A stretch of DNA of 64,000 bases from Chlamydia serpentis (lineage in GTDB: Bacteria > Chlamydiota > Chlamydiia > Chlamydiales > Chlamydiaceae), in contig NZ_LT993738.1 in NCBI RefSeq assembly GCF_900239945.1, forward strand, positions 310,001 to 374,000, written 5' to 3'. Numbering within the stretch: position 1 is the stretch's first letter; every line of letters starts with the position of its first letter. The translations under genes were made by a program, and so were the position numbers. Below the pieces are notes generated by a model, which had not been told where the DNA came from, did no database searches, and was given only the letters and a program-made list of their open reading frames with translations. This document shows positions 1 to 9,165 of this stretch, in pieces.

Positions 1-729
1 TAATCCTCCATCTACAACTAATGTCTGTGCAGTGATATAACTAGATAGCTGAGAGGCTAAAAATAATGCCGCACGGGCAATATCTTCAGCAGTTCCTGCT
101 CTGCCCATAGGAATCATCTTGAGCCATTCCGATTTTAAATTATCATTCAAAACATTTGTCATATCAGTTTCAATAAAACCAGGAGCAATACAATTCACGC
201 GCACATTTCTTCCAGCTACTTCTTTAGCTAACGACTTTGTGAAAGCAATAATCCCAGCCTTAGCAGCTGCATAGTTTGACTGTCCAGGACTTCCTATCTT
301 AGCAACAACAGAAGCTATATTTATAATAGATCCAGAACGTGCTTTCGTCATATGACGAATAACCGATGAGCATGTGTAGTATAAGGAATCTAAATTAGTA
401 TTAATAACGGAATGCCAATCTTTTTCAGACATACGCATAAGTAGATTATCCCTGGTAATCCCCGCGTTATTTACCAAAATATCTAGCTGCTTATGATTTT
501 CTAAAAATTTTTGGACAGACTCCTTAACTTCACTAGAATGACTTACATCTACACGAGCAAAAGAAATTTTTCCAGGCAAGCCCTTCAAACTATCCAAAAC
601 AGCCTGACCTCGCTCCTCATTCAATCCCCAAATTTCTACATCAGATCCACTCTCTAGAAAAAGCTTGGCTATGCCAAGTCCAATTCCTCGAGACCCTCCA
701 GTAATTATGGCTTTTTTCCCTGTTAACAT
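1..729 (-). CDS. fabG: 3-oxoacyl-[ACP] reductase FabG (3' end cut by window)
   Basis: Reduces 3-ketoacyl-ACP with NADPH in type II fatty acid synthesis in the cytoplasm. My translation from the ATG at 729 gives 243 codons in frame to the window edge with no stop. The family is about 248 residues, so only a few are missing. It is a classic short-chain dehydrogenase: the Rossmann glycine motif TGGSRGIG is at about residues 10-17, NNAG at 87-90, and the catalytic Ser140, Tyr153 and Lys157 (YxxxK) are present. It ends in the usual VVDGG. The next gene upstream, fabD, stops 14 bases before this start on the same strand, so fabH-fabD-fabG is read as one operon. Confidence 0.95.
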   Translation of the reverse strand, partial: MLTGKKAIITGGSRGIGLGIAKLFLESGSDVEIWGLNEERGQAVLDSLKGLPGKISFARVDVSHSSEVKESVQKFLENHKQLDILVNNAGITRDNLLMRMSEKDWHSVINTNLDSLYYTCSSVIRHMTKARSGSIINIASVVAKIGSPGQSNYAAAKAGIIAFTKSLAKEVAGRNVRVNCIAPGFIETDMTNVLNDNLKSEWLKMIPMGRAGTAEDIARAALFLASQLSSYITAQTLVVDGGL

Positions 730-743
730 TATGTCCATACAAA

Positions 744-1670
744 TCATACCTCTGACACAAATTTTTCAATGTTCTCAACAGTACCAAGACTAGATATCCG
801 CTTAGAAATCCCCATCGAGCGATTTAATCCAGACAAGACCCTACCCGGACCTAATTCTAAGAATTCATCCACCTCTGGCTCCATATGATAACAGCTCTGG
901 TACCATAATGTCGGCGAGGTTGTTTGACGAGTTAAACAGCTACGAATTTCTTCAGCATCTACTAAAGACCGAGCAACAACGTGTGATACTAAAGGAAGAT
1001 CTAAGTCTTTAATAGAAAGAGCATAAATATCTGGAGCTAAACCATCCTGAGCAGTTTGCATTAAAGGAGTATGAAATGCCCCAAAAACTTTTAAGCGAAC
1101 TGCTTTTTTACAGCCCAAATTACGAAACAATTGGACCGTCTCATCGACTTTTTCTTCTACTCCTGCGACTACAAGCTGGTTTGGTGTATTATAATTAGCA
1201 ATCCAAATCCCTTCGCCCAGACTTTTTATATTTTCCTCTATAACTTCGGAAGGCAAGCCTAATAAAGCGGCCATAGCTCCAGGACTCTGTTTACAAGCCT
1301 CATTCATTAACTGACCTCGCTTTCTAACAAGCCTAAGTCCATCAATTATCGAAATTCTATTAGAAGCAGCTAAAGCAGTATACTCGCCTAAACTTAGGCC
1401 AGCAACCAAAGAGGGTTCAATAGAAGAACGTTGAGATAAAATCTTAATTACAGCCATACTATGAAGATAAATAGCTAATTGGCTATGCACTGTTTCCATT
1501 AAAAGATCTTCAGGACCTTTAAACATGATTGAGGTTATAGAAAATCCTAATGACTCATTAGCAAAATCAAAAAGATCAGCAACTTCAGGATACTGCTCAT
1601 ATAAATCTTGTCCCATGCCTACATATTGGCTCCCTTGCCCCGGGAACAAAAAACCATAACGTTTTTTCAT
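744..1670 (-). CDS. fabD: Malonyl-CoA:ACP transacylase FabD
   Basis: Transfers malonyl from CoA to acyl carrier protein for fatty acid elongation. The protein is 308 residues from the ATG at 1670. A TTG three bases upstream (1673) is in frame, but the ATG gives the normal family start MKKRYGFLFPGQGSQ. The nucleophile motif GLSLGEY puts Ser93 in place, and His200 in GAFHTPLM is the second catalytic residue. GQGSQ at 11-15 forms the oxyanion loop. The length is normal for the family. It lies between fabH (15 bases upstream) and fabG on the same strand. Confidence 0.96.
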   Translation of the reverse strand: MKKRYGFLFPGQGSQYVGMGQDLYEQYPEVADLFDFANESLGFSITSIMFKGPEDLLMETVHSQLAIYLHSMAVIKILSQRSSIEPSLVAGLSLGEYTALAASNRISIIDGLRLVRKRGQLMNEACKQSPGAMAALLGLPSEVIEENIKSLGEGIWIANYNTPNQLVVAGVEEKVDETVQLFRNLGCKKAVRLKVFGAFHTPLMQTAQDGLAPDIYALSIKDLDLPLVSHVVARSLVDAEEIRSCLTRQTTSPTLWYQSCYHMEPEVDEFLELGPGRVLSGLNRSMGISKRISSLGTVENIEKFVSEV

Positions 1671-1685
1671 CAAAAATCGCCCTTG

Positions 1686-2693
1686 TTAGACTTGCTCTAA
1701 AACTACAGCGCCCCAGGATAAACCGCCTCCAAAGGCTGCTAAAAGCAAATAATCATGAAGCTTTATACAGTCCTCACGGACTAACTCATCCAAAGCAATA
1801 CCCACAGATGAAGCGGCTGTATTTCCATATTTATGTAAACTCTTAAAAACTCTAGTCTGATCAATTTCAAAACGCTTAGCTAAAGCATCTATGATTCTTT
1901 CATTAGCTTGGTGAGGCACCAACCAATCTATATCCTCTTCTTGAATGCCTGCCAAAAGGATTGAATTTTTAGCTGCAGCCTCCATACGTCTTACAGCATG
2001 CTTAAAGATTTCTTTCCCCTCCATAGCAATAAAATGTTTACCGGATTTTAAAGTCTCTTCAGAAGCAGGGCAACGACTTCCTCCAGCAGGAAGACTCAAT
2101 AACTCTCCTAGTTTACCATCGGCACCTAAGGACAATTTATTAATCTCTAAAGATCCTGGCTGACTTTTCCCAACAACACAAGCCGCCCCCCCATCCCCAA
2201 AAAGAACACAGGTATTACGATCTGTATAGTCTACAAAAGAAGAGAGCTTATCAGCAGCAATTAACAATACATGATGATACATATCCGATTCTACATAAGC
2301 CTTAGCTATAGACAAGCCGTATAAAAAACCAGTACACGCAGCTTGACAATCAAATGTAGGAACCTCTTCAATACCTAAATATGCTTGAGCAAGAGCTCCG
2401 CTTGATGGGAAAATATAATCAGGAGCTGCCGTAGAGAAAACAATACAATCAATCTGATTCTTACTTAAACCAGCACTTGCTATTGCTTTCTCAGCAGCCA
2501 TAGCTCCCATAAAAGAAGTATGCTCCTTAGGCCCAGCAATGCGCCGTTCTTTGATCCCAGTTCTCGTCATGATCCACTCATCAGAGGTATCTACCATTTT
2601 TTCTAAATCTGCATTTGAAAGAATTTTCTCAGGTAGATAAGAACCTGTTGCCAAAATTGCTGCTTTTTTATTTTTATTCACAGACAACCACAA
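1686..2693 (-). CDS. fabH: 3-oxoacyl-ACP synthase III FabH
   Basis: Starts fatty acid chains by condensing acetyl-CoA with malonyl-ACP. The Cys-His-Asn triad is visible as Cys120 (AACTGF), His261 (VPHQAN) and Asn291 (GNTAASS), and GFGGG-type glycines close the C-terminus. The start is uncertain because no ATG lies near the 5' end. TTG at 2693 and 2687 and GTG at 2681 are all in frame, none has a clear Shine-Dalgarno sequence, and the conserved fold begins at about residue 9 (KKAAILATG). The given start is the longest of these. It is the first gene of the fabH-fabD-fabG run and is divergent from recR. Confidence 0.94.
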   Translation of the reverse strand: MWLSVNKNKKAAILATGSYLPEKILSNADLEKMVDTSDEWIMTRTGIKERRIAGPKEHTSFMGAMAAEKAIASAGLSKNQIDCIVFSTAAPDYIFPSSGALAQAYLGIEEVPTFDCQAACTGFLYGLSIAKAYVESDMYHHVLLIAADKLSSFVDYTDRNTCVLFGDGGAACVVGKSQPGSLEINKLSLGADGKLGELLSLPAGGSRCPASEETLKSGKHFIAMEGKEIFKHAVRRMEAAAKNSILLAGIQEEDIDWLVPHQANERIIDALAKRFEIDQTRVFKSLHKYGNTAASSVGIALDELVREDCIKLHDYLLLAAFGGGLSWGAVVLEQV

Positions 2694-2787
2694 GTAAAGA
2701 AAAAAGCTAGTATACTATTCAAAGAGTTTATACTCTAATCTTAATTTAAGCCCTAAGCTCGAATGCAAAAATAAAATTCAAACCACT

Positions 2788-3390
2788 ATGATAAAATATC
2801 CTGACTACTTATCTAAATTAATTTTCTTTTTAAGAAAACTTCCAGGCATTGGATTTAAAACAGCAGAAAAACTTGCTTTTGATTTACTCTCTTGGGATAG
2901 TGAGCAATTAAAAATATTAGGCGATGCTTTTCATGATGTTGCCCATGATCGTAGCTACTGTTCTTCATGTTTTACCCTAAAAGAATCTACAGAGACAAGT
3001 TGTCACTTTTGTACAAAAGAAAGAGACAACGGGAGTCTATGCATTGTTGCTTCACCAAAAGATGTTTTTTTTTTAGAACGTTCCAAAGTATTTAAAGGGC
3101 GTTATTATGTCCTCGGATCTCTTTTATCGCCAATTACAGGAAAACAAATAGAAAACCAACGACTCTTGCTTTTAAAAGCTCAGATAGAATCTCTTTGTCC
3201 CAAAGAAATTATCCTAGCCATTGATGCAACACTAGAAGGAGACGCCACAGCTCTTTTTCTAAAACAAGAATTAGAACATTTTTCTATATCTATTTCTCGT
3301 TTAGCTCTAGGAATGCCTATAGGCCTATCTTTTGATTACATAGATTCAGGAACTCTAGCAAGAGCATTTTCTGGGCGTCACTCGTATTAA
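2788..3390 (+). CDS. recR: Recombination protein RecR
   Basis: RecR acts with RecO (and RecF, also in this window at 49430) to load RecA at single-stranded gaps. The 200-residue protein has the family order: a helix-hairpin-helix (LPGIGFKTAEKLA, about 18-30), a four-cysteine zinc finger (Cys58, Cys61, Cys72, Cys75), and a Toprim domain from about residue 82 with the acidic LAIDATLEGDAT stretch. The length is normal. The ATG at 2788 has no strong ribosome binding site. The gene is divergent from fabH and followed by a 391-base gap. Confidence 0.96.
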   Translation: MIKYPDYLSKLIFFLRKLPGIGFKTAEKLAFDLLSWDSEQLKILGDAFHDVAHDRSYCSSCFTLKESTETSCHFCTKERDNGSLCIVASPKDVFFLERSKVFKGRYYVLGSLLSPITGKQIENQRLLLLKAQIESLCPKEIILAIDATLEGDATALFLKQELEHFSISISRLALGMPIGLSFDYIDSGTLARAFSGRHSY

Positions 3391-3781
3391 CTGCCTAATT
3401 TTAAAAATAAAAAAATCCTTGTAGTCTAAGGCAAGTACTTTTATTTTTCTTTAGCAAGTAATGAATCATCAAATTTGCCTTAAAACTATGTAATTAGTAG
3501 AGTTGTTTCAGTGGTAACATCGATTATGTTTTCTTACAAGGAGAGACTTTTAAGCTTTCTAAAGAAACAAAAATCTGCTCAAATATTGGAACCCTAGTCT
3601 AAAGATGAGAAAGGCCTAGGGAATGCAAAGCAAGAAAGACATCGAATACAGGTGAAATTTCTTTAAAAATACAAAAATAATCTAGTTAGTAAGGTCTTGT
3701 TAAAAAACTTCTTTGTCCCTATTTTTGTGCTTACTTCATTATCTGATAAACAAGCTTTCTATCTAGGAAAGAGTCTTTGGA
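3391..3781. other. Intergenic gap between recR and bamA
   Basis: There are 391 bases with no convincing gene. The longest start-to-stop run I noticed is about 23 codons from 3526, without family resemblance. A short CCTT/AAGG inverted repeat near 3418-3432 is too weak to call a terminator. A plausible promoter for bamA lies at 3697-3725. I saw no tRNA-like or strongly folded element. Confidence 0.5.
3697..3725 (+). promoter_or_regulatory. Candidate sigma-66 promoter for bamA-skp-lpxD
   Basis: TTGTTA (3697-3702) and TATTTT (3720-3725) are spaced by 17 bases, each matching 4 of 6 consensus positions, 57 bases before the bamA start. In AT-rich DNA this can occur by chance, so it is only a candidate. 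Confidence 0.3.
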
Positions 3782-6154
3782 ATGCCCATCATGCGAAATA
3801 AAGTTATCTTACAACTATCCATCTTAGTTTTAATCCAAGCCCCTTTAATTCTTTTTTCTTCTGAAAAAGTTAAAGAAGGTCATGTAGTGGTAGACTCTAT
3901 CACAATCGTAACAGAAGGAGAAAATGCTTCAAATAAACACCCTCTACCTAAACTAAAAACAAGAAGTGGCGCCCTTTTTTCCCAATTGGATTTTGACGAA
4001 GACTTAAGAACATTAGCTAAAGAATATGATGCTGTCGATCCTAAAGTAGAATTTTGCGAAGGAAAAACTACGATTGCACTTCGCCTAATAGCTAAGCCTT
4101 CCATTCGAAAAATTAATATCTCGGGGAATCAAGTAGTTCCCGAACATAAAATTCTTAAAACACTACAAATTTATTCTAACGATCTCTTTGAGAGAGAAAA
4201 ATTTCTCAAAGGCCTTGATGAATTAAGAACGTATTATCTGAAGCGAGGATATTTTGAATCGAATTTAGATTACAACCTCGAGCATAACCAAGAGAAGGGT
4301 TTTATCGATATTTCAATTCAAATAAAAGAAGGTCCTTGCGGGAAAATTAAGCAACTCAAATTCTCAGGAATTTCACGAACAGAAAAATCAGAGATTCAAG
4401 AATTTATTCAAACAAAACAACACTCTACGACTACAAGTTGGTTCACTGGGGCTGGACTATATCATCCAGATATTGTTGAACAAGATGGTTTAGCAATTAC
4501 TAATTACCTGCATAACCGTGGGTATGCCGATGCTACAATTGATTCTCACTATGAGGTCGATGGTAAGGGAAACATTCTTCTCTATATGGACATCAATAAA
4601 GGACCTCAATATACCTTAGGTCACGTCCATATTCAAGGATTTGACGTTCTACCAAAACGGCTTATAGAAAAACAAACACAAGTTGGTCCTAATGACCTTT
4701 ATTGTCCCGATAAAATATGGGATGGAGCTCATAAGATTAAACAAACTTATGCAAAATATGGTTATATCAATACTAATGTTGATGTTCTTTTCATTCCTCA
4801 TACAAATCGTCCTATTTATGATGTAACCTACGAGGTAAGTGAAGGATCTCCTTATAAGGTCGGGTTAATTAAAATTACTGGTAATACTCATACAAAATCT
4901 GATGTCATTTTACACGAAACAAGCCTCTTTCCAGGAGATACATTCAATCGCTTAAAACTAGAAGATACTGAACAACGTTTAAGGAATACTGGTTACTTCC
5001 AGAGCGTTAGCGTCTATACGGTACGTTCTCAACTTGACCCTATGGGTAATGCCGATCAATACCGAGATATTTTTGTCGAGGTTAAGGAGACAACAACTGG
5101 GAATATAGGCTTATTTTTAGGATTTAGTTCTCTAGATAATCTCTTCGGGGGAATCGAACTTTCTGAAAGTAATTTCGATCTATTTGGAATTAGAAATTTG
5201 TTTTCTAAAGGATTTCGCTGTTTAAGAGGTGGTGGTGAACATCTCTTCTTAAAAGCAAACTTTGGAGATAAAGTCACTGATTACACTTTGAAGTGGACTA
5301 AACCTCACTTTTTAAATACCCCTTGGATTTTAGGAATTGAATTAGATAAATCGATTAACAGAGCTTTATCTAAAGATTATGCCGTTCAAACATATGGTGG
5401 TAACGTCAGTACAACATATATTTTAAATGAACATCTTAAATACGGTTTATTTTATCGAGGCAGTCAAACAAGTTTACATGAAAAACGTAAGTTTCTTTTA
5501 GGACCAAATTTAGATAGCAACAAAGGCTTTGTCTCCGCTGCAGGTGTTAACTTAAATTATGACTCTGTAGACAGTCCTAGAAATCCAACTACAGGAATTC
5601 GTGGTGGTGTTACCTTTGAAGTTTCTGGTTTAGGGGGTACATACCATTTTACGAAACTCTCTTTAAATAGTTCTATATATAGAAAACTTACACGTAAAGG
5701 CGTTTTAAAAATCAAAGGAGAAGCTCAATTTATTAAACCCTTTAGCAATACTACAGGTGAAGGAATTCCTATGAGTGAGCGTTTCTTCTTGGGTGGAGAA
5801 ACTACAGTTCGAGGCTATAAATCTTTCATGATTGGTCCAAAATACTCTGCTACAGAGCCTCAAGGAGGTTTATCTTCCCTCTTAATTTCAGAAGAATTCC
5901 AATATCCCCTTATTAAACAACCTAATATTAGTGCCTTTATGTTCCTAGATTCAGGATTTGTCGGTCTTGAAAACTACAAAATCTCTTTAAAAGATTTATA
6001 CAGTAGTGCTGGATTTGGTTTACGCTTTGATGTCATGAATAATGTTCCTGTTATGTTAGGATTTGGATGGCCTTTCCGTCCTACGGAGAATCTGAACGGA
6101 GAAAAAATCGATATTTCTCAACGCTTTTTCTTTGCTTTAGGAGGTATGTTCTAA
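3782..6154 (+). CDS. bamA: Outer-membrane assembly factor BamA (Omp85)
   Basis: Core of the beta-barrel assembly machine, inserting outer membrane proteins. The 790 residues divide into a signal peptide (hydrophobic run to about residue 26, ending near FSSEK), a long periplasmic part with successive POTRA repeats (for example FSGISR, VHIQGFDVLPKRLIEKQT, IKITGNTHTKSDVILHET), and a C-terminal beta barrel from about residue 450. The barrel has the Omp85 RFFLGGETTVRGY signature, and the protein ends in aromatic FFFALGGMF. An in-frame ATG at 3791 could be the true start, since MRNK makes a cleaner signal peptide. The gene is followed 95 bases later by skp and lpxD, a conserved arrangement. Confidence 0.96.
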   Translation: MPIMRNKVILQLSILVLIQAPLILFSSEKVKEGHVVVDSITIVTEGENASNKHPLPKLKTRSGALFSQLDFDEDLRTLAKEYDAVDPKVEFCEGKTTIALRLIAKPSIRKINISGNQVVPEHKILKTLQIYSNDLFEREKFLKGLDELRTYYLKRGYFESNLDYNLEHNQEKGFIDISIQIKEGPCGKIKQLKFSGISRTEKSEIQEFIQTKQHSTTTSWFTGAGLYHPDIVEQDGLAITNYLHNRGYADATIDSHYEVDGKGNILLYMDINKGPQYTLGHVHIQGFDVLPKRLIEKQTQVGPNDLYCPDKIWDGAHKIKQTYAKYGYINTNVDVLFIPHTNRPIYDVTYEVSEGSPYKVGLIKITGNTHTKSDVILHETSLFPGDTFNRLKLEDTEQRLRNTGYFQSVSVYTVRSQLDPMGNADQYRDIFVEVKETTTGNIGLFLGFSSLDNLFGGIELSESNFDLFGIRNLFSKGFRCLRGGGEHLFLKANFGDKVTDYTLKWTKPHFLNTPWILGIELDKSINRALSKDYAVQTYGGNVSTTYILNEHLKYGLFYRGSQTSLHEKRKFLLGPNLDSNKGFVSAAGVNLNYDSVDSPRNPTTGIRGGVTFEVSGLGGTYHFTKLSLNSSIYRKLTRKGVLKIKGEAQFIKPFSNTTGEGIPMSERFFLGGETTVRGYKSFMIGPKYSATEPQGGLSSLLISEEFQYPLIKQPNISAFMFLDSGFVGLENYKISLKDLYSSAGFGLRFDVMNNVPVMLGFGWPFRPTENLNGEKIDISQRFFFALGGMF

Positions 6155-6249
6155 CATACCAATGAGAGAATACAGCAACGGAAATCTTTGTTGTTTTCAG
6201 AAAAGGCTTTTGGTACCCTTGTTCTATATCCAAGTTAGTGAAGGTGTTT

Positions 6250-6765
6250 ATGAAAAAATTATTATCTTCTGTAGTTTTACTTTTTCTAGGATCAATGACT
6301 ACAGTTCATGCCGATTTAGGCTATGTTAACTTGAAGCGTTGCCTAGAAGAATCTGATCTAGGGAAAAAAGAAACTGAAGAATTAGAAGTTATGAAACAGC
6401 AATTTTTAAAAAATGCTGAAAAAATAGAAGAGGAGCTAACTTCTATCTATAATAAGCTGCAAGATGAAGACTACATGGAAAGCCTATCTGAGGCAGCCTC
6501 TGAAGAGCTAAGAAAAAAATTTGAAGATCTCTCTGGAGAGTATAATGCATATCAGTCTCAATACTACCAATCAATCAATCAAAGTAATGTTAAACGCATT
6601 CAAAAACTCATACAGGAAGTAAAAATTGCTGCAGAGTCTGTACGACTAAAGGAAAAATTAGAAGCTATCCTCAATGAAGAAGCTGTCTTAGCCATTGCAC
6701 CTGACTCAGATAAAACTACTGAAATTATTGCTATTCTCAACGAATCTTTTAAAAAACAAAACTAA
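6250..6765 (+). CDS. skp: Periplasmic chaperone Skp/OmpH
   Basis: Holds unfolded outer membrane proteins on their way to BamA. The protein is 171 residues from the ATG at 6250. A longer form from GTG at 6238 is possible, but the ATG starts a textbook signal peptide (MKKLLSSVVLLFLGSMTTVHA, cut before DLGYV) and AAGGTG lies just upstream of it. The mature protein begins with the family's GYVNLKR strand and continues as a long charged coiled coil rich in Glu, Lys and Gln (about 35-135), like the Skp tentacles. It lies between bamA and lpxD on the same strand. The opening is chlamydial in style, but the family call is clear. Confidence 0.9.
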   Translation: MKKLLSSVVLLFLGSMTTVHADLGYVNLKRCLEESDLGKKETEELEVMKQQFLKNAEKIEEELTSIYNKLQDEDYMESLSEAASEELRKKFEDLSGEYNAYQSQYYQSINQSNVKRIQKLIQEVKIAAESVRLKEKLEAILNEEAVLAIAPDSDKTTEIIAILNESFKKQN

Positions 6766-6789
6766 TCACCTAAGCTGAAGGAGTTTTCT

Positions 6790-7872
6790 ATGTCTGAAGC
6801 ACCAGTCTATACTCTTAAACAGTTAGCTGAGCTATTACAGGTCGAAGTTCAAGGAAATATAGAAACTCCTATTTCTGGTGTTGAAGATATTAGCCAGGCT
6901 GAAGCTTGGCATATTACTTTTCTAGATAATGAAAAATACTCAAGCTTCTTAAAAAATACGAAAGCTGGAGCAATTATTTTATCTAAGCCTCAAGCCTCAC
7001 AACATATAGACTTAAAGAAGAATTTTCTTATTACTAATGAATCTCCTTCTCTAACTTTTCAAAAATGTATAGAACTTTTTATAAAACCGGCAACATCAGG
7101 ATTTTCTGGTGTACACCCTACTGCGGTGATTCACCCCACTGTATGTATCGAAGAAAACGTAACAATAGAGCCTTATGTTGTTATTAGCCAGTATGCTCGC
7201 ATCGGCTTCGGAACATATATTGGAGCTGGGAGCTTTATTGGCGCCTATAGTACTATAGGTAGTAACTGTCAAATTCATCCTAAGGTTGTAATTCGAGAAA
7301 GGGTTGTCTTAGGAAACCGTGTAATTCTTCAACCAGGAGCTGTTCTAGGATCCTGTGGGTTTGGCTATATCACAAACGCTTTCGGCCATCATAAACCGTT
7401 AAAACATTTAGGATATGTTATTATAGGTGATGATGTCGAAATCGGAGCTAACACAACTATTGATCGGGGTAGATTTAAAAATACTATTATTCATGAAGGA
7501 ACCAAAATTGATAATCAGGTACAAATAGCCCATCACGTTGAAGTTGGAAAACATAGTATTATTGTTGCTCAAGCTGGTATTGCCGGATCCACAAAAATTG
7601 GTGACCATGTGATCATTGGAGGTCAAACAGGTATTACTGGCCATATTTCTATTGCTGATCATGTCATCATGATTGCTCAAACTGGAGTCACAAAATCTAT
7701 TACTTCTCCAGGTATTTATGGTGGAGCTCCTGCACGACCATATCAAGAGACACACCGCCTAATAGCTAAGATTCGAAATCTTCCTAAAACCGAAGAACGA
7801 TTAAGTAAATTGGAGAGACAGGTAAAAGATCTGCTAGCGCTCAACGGTCTAGCCACTTCTTCTGAGACTTAA
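6790..7872 (+). CDS. lpxD: UDP-3-O-acyl-glucosamine N-acyltransferase LpxD
   Basis: Adds the N-linked 3-hydroxyacyl chain in lipid A synthesis. The 360 residues comprise an N-terminal uridine-binding domain (to about 100, with the FLDNEKY strand), a long left-handed beta helix of hexapeptide repeats (about 105-310, IGxxxxIGxG units), and a helical tail. The active-site histidine segment [10 protein letters not shown] is present. The Shine-Dalgarno AAGGAG precedes the ATG at good spacing. It is the third gene of bamA-skp-lpxD. The Asn/Ser-rich open frame on the opposite strand is a by-product of the repeats. Confidence 0.97.
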   Translation: MSEAPVYTLKQLAELLQVEVQGNIETPISGVEDISQAEAWHITFLDNEKYSSFLKNTKAGAIILSKPQASQHIDLKKNFLITNESPSLTFQKCIELFIKPATSGFSGVHPTAVIHPTVCIEENVTIEPYVVISQYARIGFGTYIGAGSFIGAYSTIGSNCQIHPKVVIRERVVLGNRVILQPGAVLGSCGFGYITNAFGHHKPLKHLGYVIIGDDVEIGANTTIDRGRFKNTIIHEGTKIDNQVQIAHHVEVGKHSIIVAQAGIAGSTKIGDHVIIGGQTGITGHISIADHVIMIAQTGVTKSITSPGIYGGAPARPYQETHRLIAKIRNLPKTEERLSKLERQVKDLLALNGLATSSET

Positions 7873-7946
7873 TGACAATTTTCCTTTATAAAATAAAAAT
7901 TAGTTTTTTTGTTTTTGCTCCCCAATGAAAAAGTTATTAATACTAG

Positions 7947-8990
7947 TTAGTAAGTACATATAGAACTTAATCTTCTTTTGATCATAAGCATTTTCATTAT
8001 CTTTTTATTTAAAATTTCTGGGCTAATCTTTCCTGTTCGCACTAATTGAATAATGGTTTTCATTCCGAAATTAAATTCATTAAGATTGGTGAATATGAAA
8101 CACTCCCCTCCAGAATTTAAAACTTTCGCAGTGTAATCTATGTCAGAAAATATCGATGGACTGATGAATTTCAATGAAGAAAAATCAACATGCAAAGCAA
8201 GCCCTCGAATTGTATTTGCTAAACTATACCTTAGAGCAATAGGACTACATGAAGAAACGGGCATTATAGGCACATCACTATCATACATGCACCCTTGAAT
8301 ATTTCCACTATGCTTAAGGACTTGAACTAATTTAGAATAATTCAACAAATCCATATGCATGATCTCTTTAAAAATCAAAGTGAAAGCCACCCCATATTGC
8401 TTTAATAAATTTCCTAAATCCTCAGCTAAATCACTCATGTTCTGATAATTTACAAGAGAAATATTCCGATAGGTTAAGTAATAATGTAAACTATTTACAA
8501 CAGTAGTTCCCAAAAGAAGCGGCAAGTCTAATTTCTTATTAATCGAACGAATGTACTCACACTGTTGCTCAAATGATCCACAATAGAGCAAAATACCACC
8601 TAAACCACTGCTTTCTTTTAAGTCATGAATCACTTTGGTAAACTCATCCCATTTGCTATCACATACAGGGGAATAAAAAAATAGCTGAGCTATTTTTTTA
8701 TCGATTGAAGTCAGCATAGCGAAAAGTTCTTTGGTTTGCTCAAGTTCCTCATTTTTGTATGGCAGCCATTGAGTTTTCTTTAAATAATGGTTTGTAGAAG
8801 TCGTTTCACGATTTTGAAATTGTTGAGCAGAAGCAACAATACGTTTTGTTATGCTTAAAAGCTTTTCTTCTAGCTCTTCGTTTTCCTTAGATTTATCTTC
8901 ACTCGGCCTTTGATCAGGCTGCTTCATTACGCCATCTATCGAATCCACGTAAAACTGAGTATGTCGATTAATTTTACGATAGATATCCAT
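7947..8990 (-). CDS. Hypothetical protein, degenerate NagZ/GH3-like domain
   Basis: I do not know an experimental function; by position this is the counterpart of CT244. Residues 1-90 are polar and partly coiled. From about 92 the order of segments follows the N-terminal domain of family 3 glycosidases such as NagZ: LTSIDKKIAQLFFY (usual LEEKIGQLF), GGILLYCGSFEQ (GVILF..N), LDLPLLLGTT (IPLLIAID), LGNLLKQYGVAF (L..LGINLNFAP), LKHSGNIQG...DSD (KHFPGHG...DSH), and a C-terminal VRTGKISPEILNKKIMKML (VxxGxIsxxxldxxvxriL). The catalytic SDDL nucleophile segment reads SPSI and the DSH histidine is Asp239, so hydrolase activity looks lost. The resemblance was judged by eye. There is no signal peptide. 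The gene stands alone, convergent with lpxD and divergent from pdhA. Confidence 0.7.
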   Translation of the reverse strand: MDIYRKINRHTQFYVDSIDGVMKQPDQRPSEDKSKENEELEEKLLSITKRIVASAQQFQNRETTSTNHYLKKTQWLPYKNEELEQTKELFAMLTSIDKKIAQLFFYSPVCDSKWDEFTKVIHDLKESSGLGGILLYCGSFEQQCEYIRSINKKLDLPLLLGTTVVNSLHYYLTYRNISLVNYQNMSDLAEDLGNLLKQYGVAFTLIFKEIMHMDLLNYSKLVQVLKHSGNIQGCMYDSDVPIMPVSSCSPIALRYSLANTIRGLALHVDFSSLKFISPSIFSDIDYTAKVLNSGGECFIFTNLNEFNFGMKTIIQLVRTGKISPEILNKKIMKMLMIKRRLSSICTY

Positions 8991-9165
8991 AAGACATAAT
9001 CCTTCTTGTTCTTTTTAAATCGTCAAGAGAAACATAGTAAAATTTTTTCGATTTTTTAAAAAAACTTAATTACTTTTTCTTCGGAATAGCCCTTGTCTTT
9101 TGAACCCTAGGACTCTATAATGGAGTGAAAAACCATTCCTGAAGCGTCTCTCATAGAAAAAATTT

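Noticed and set aside
7408-7755. 115-codon minus-strand frame inside lpxD
   Set aside because: The Asn/Ser-rich product mirrors the hexapeptide repeats of lpxD; no motif of its own.
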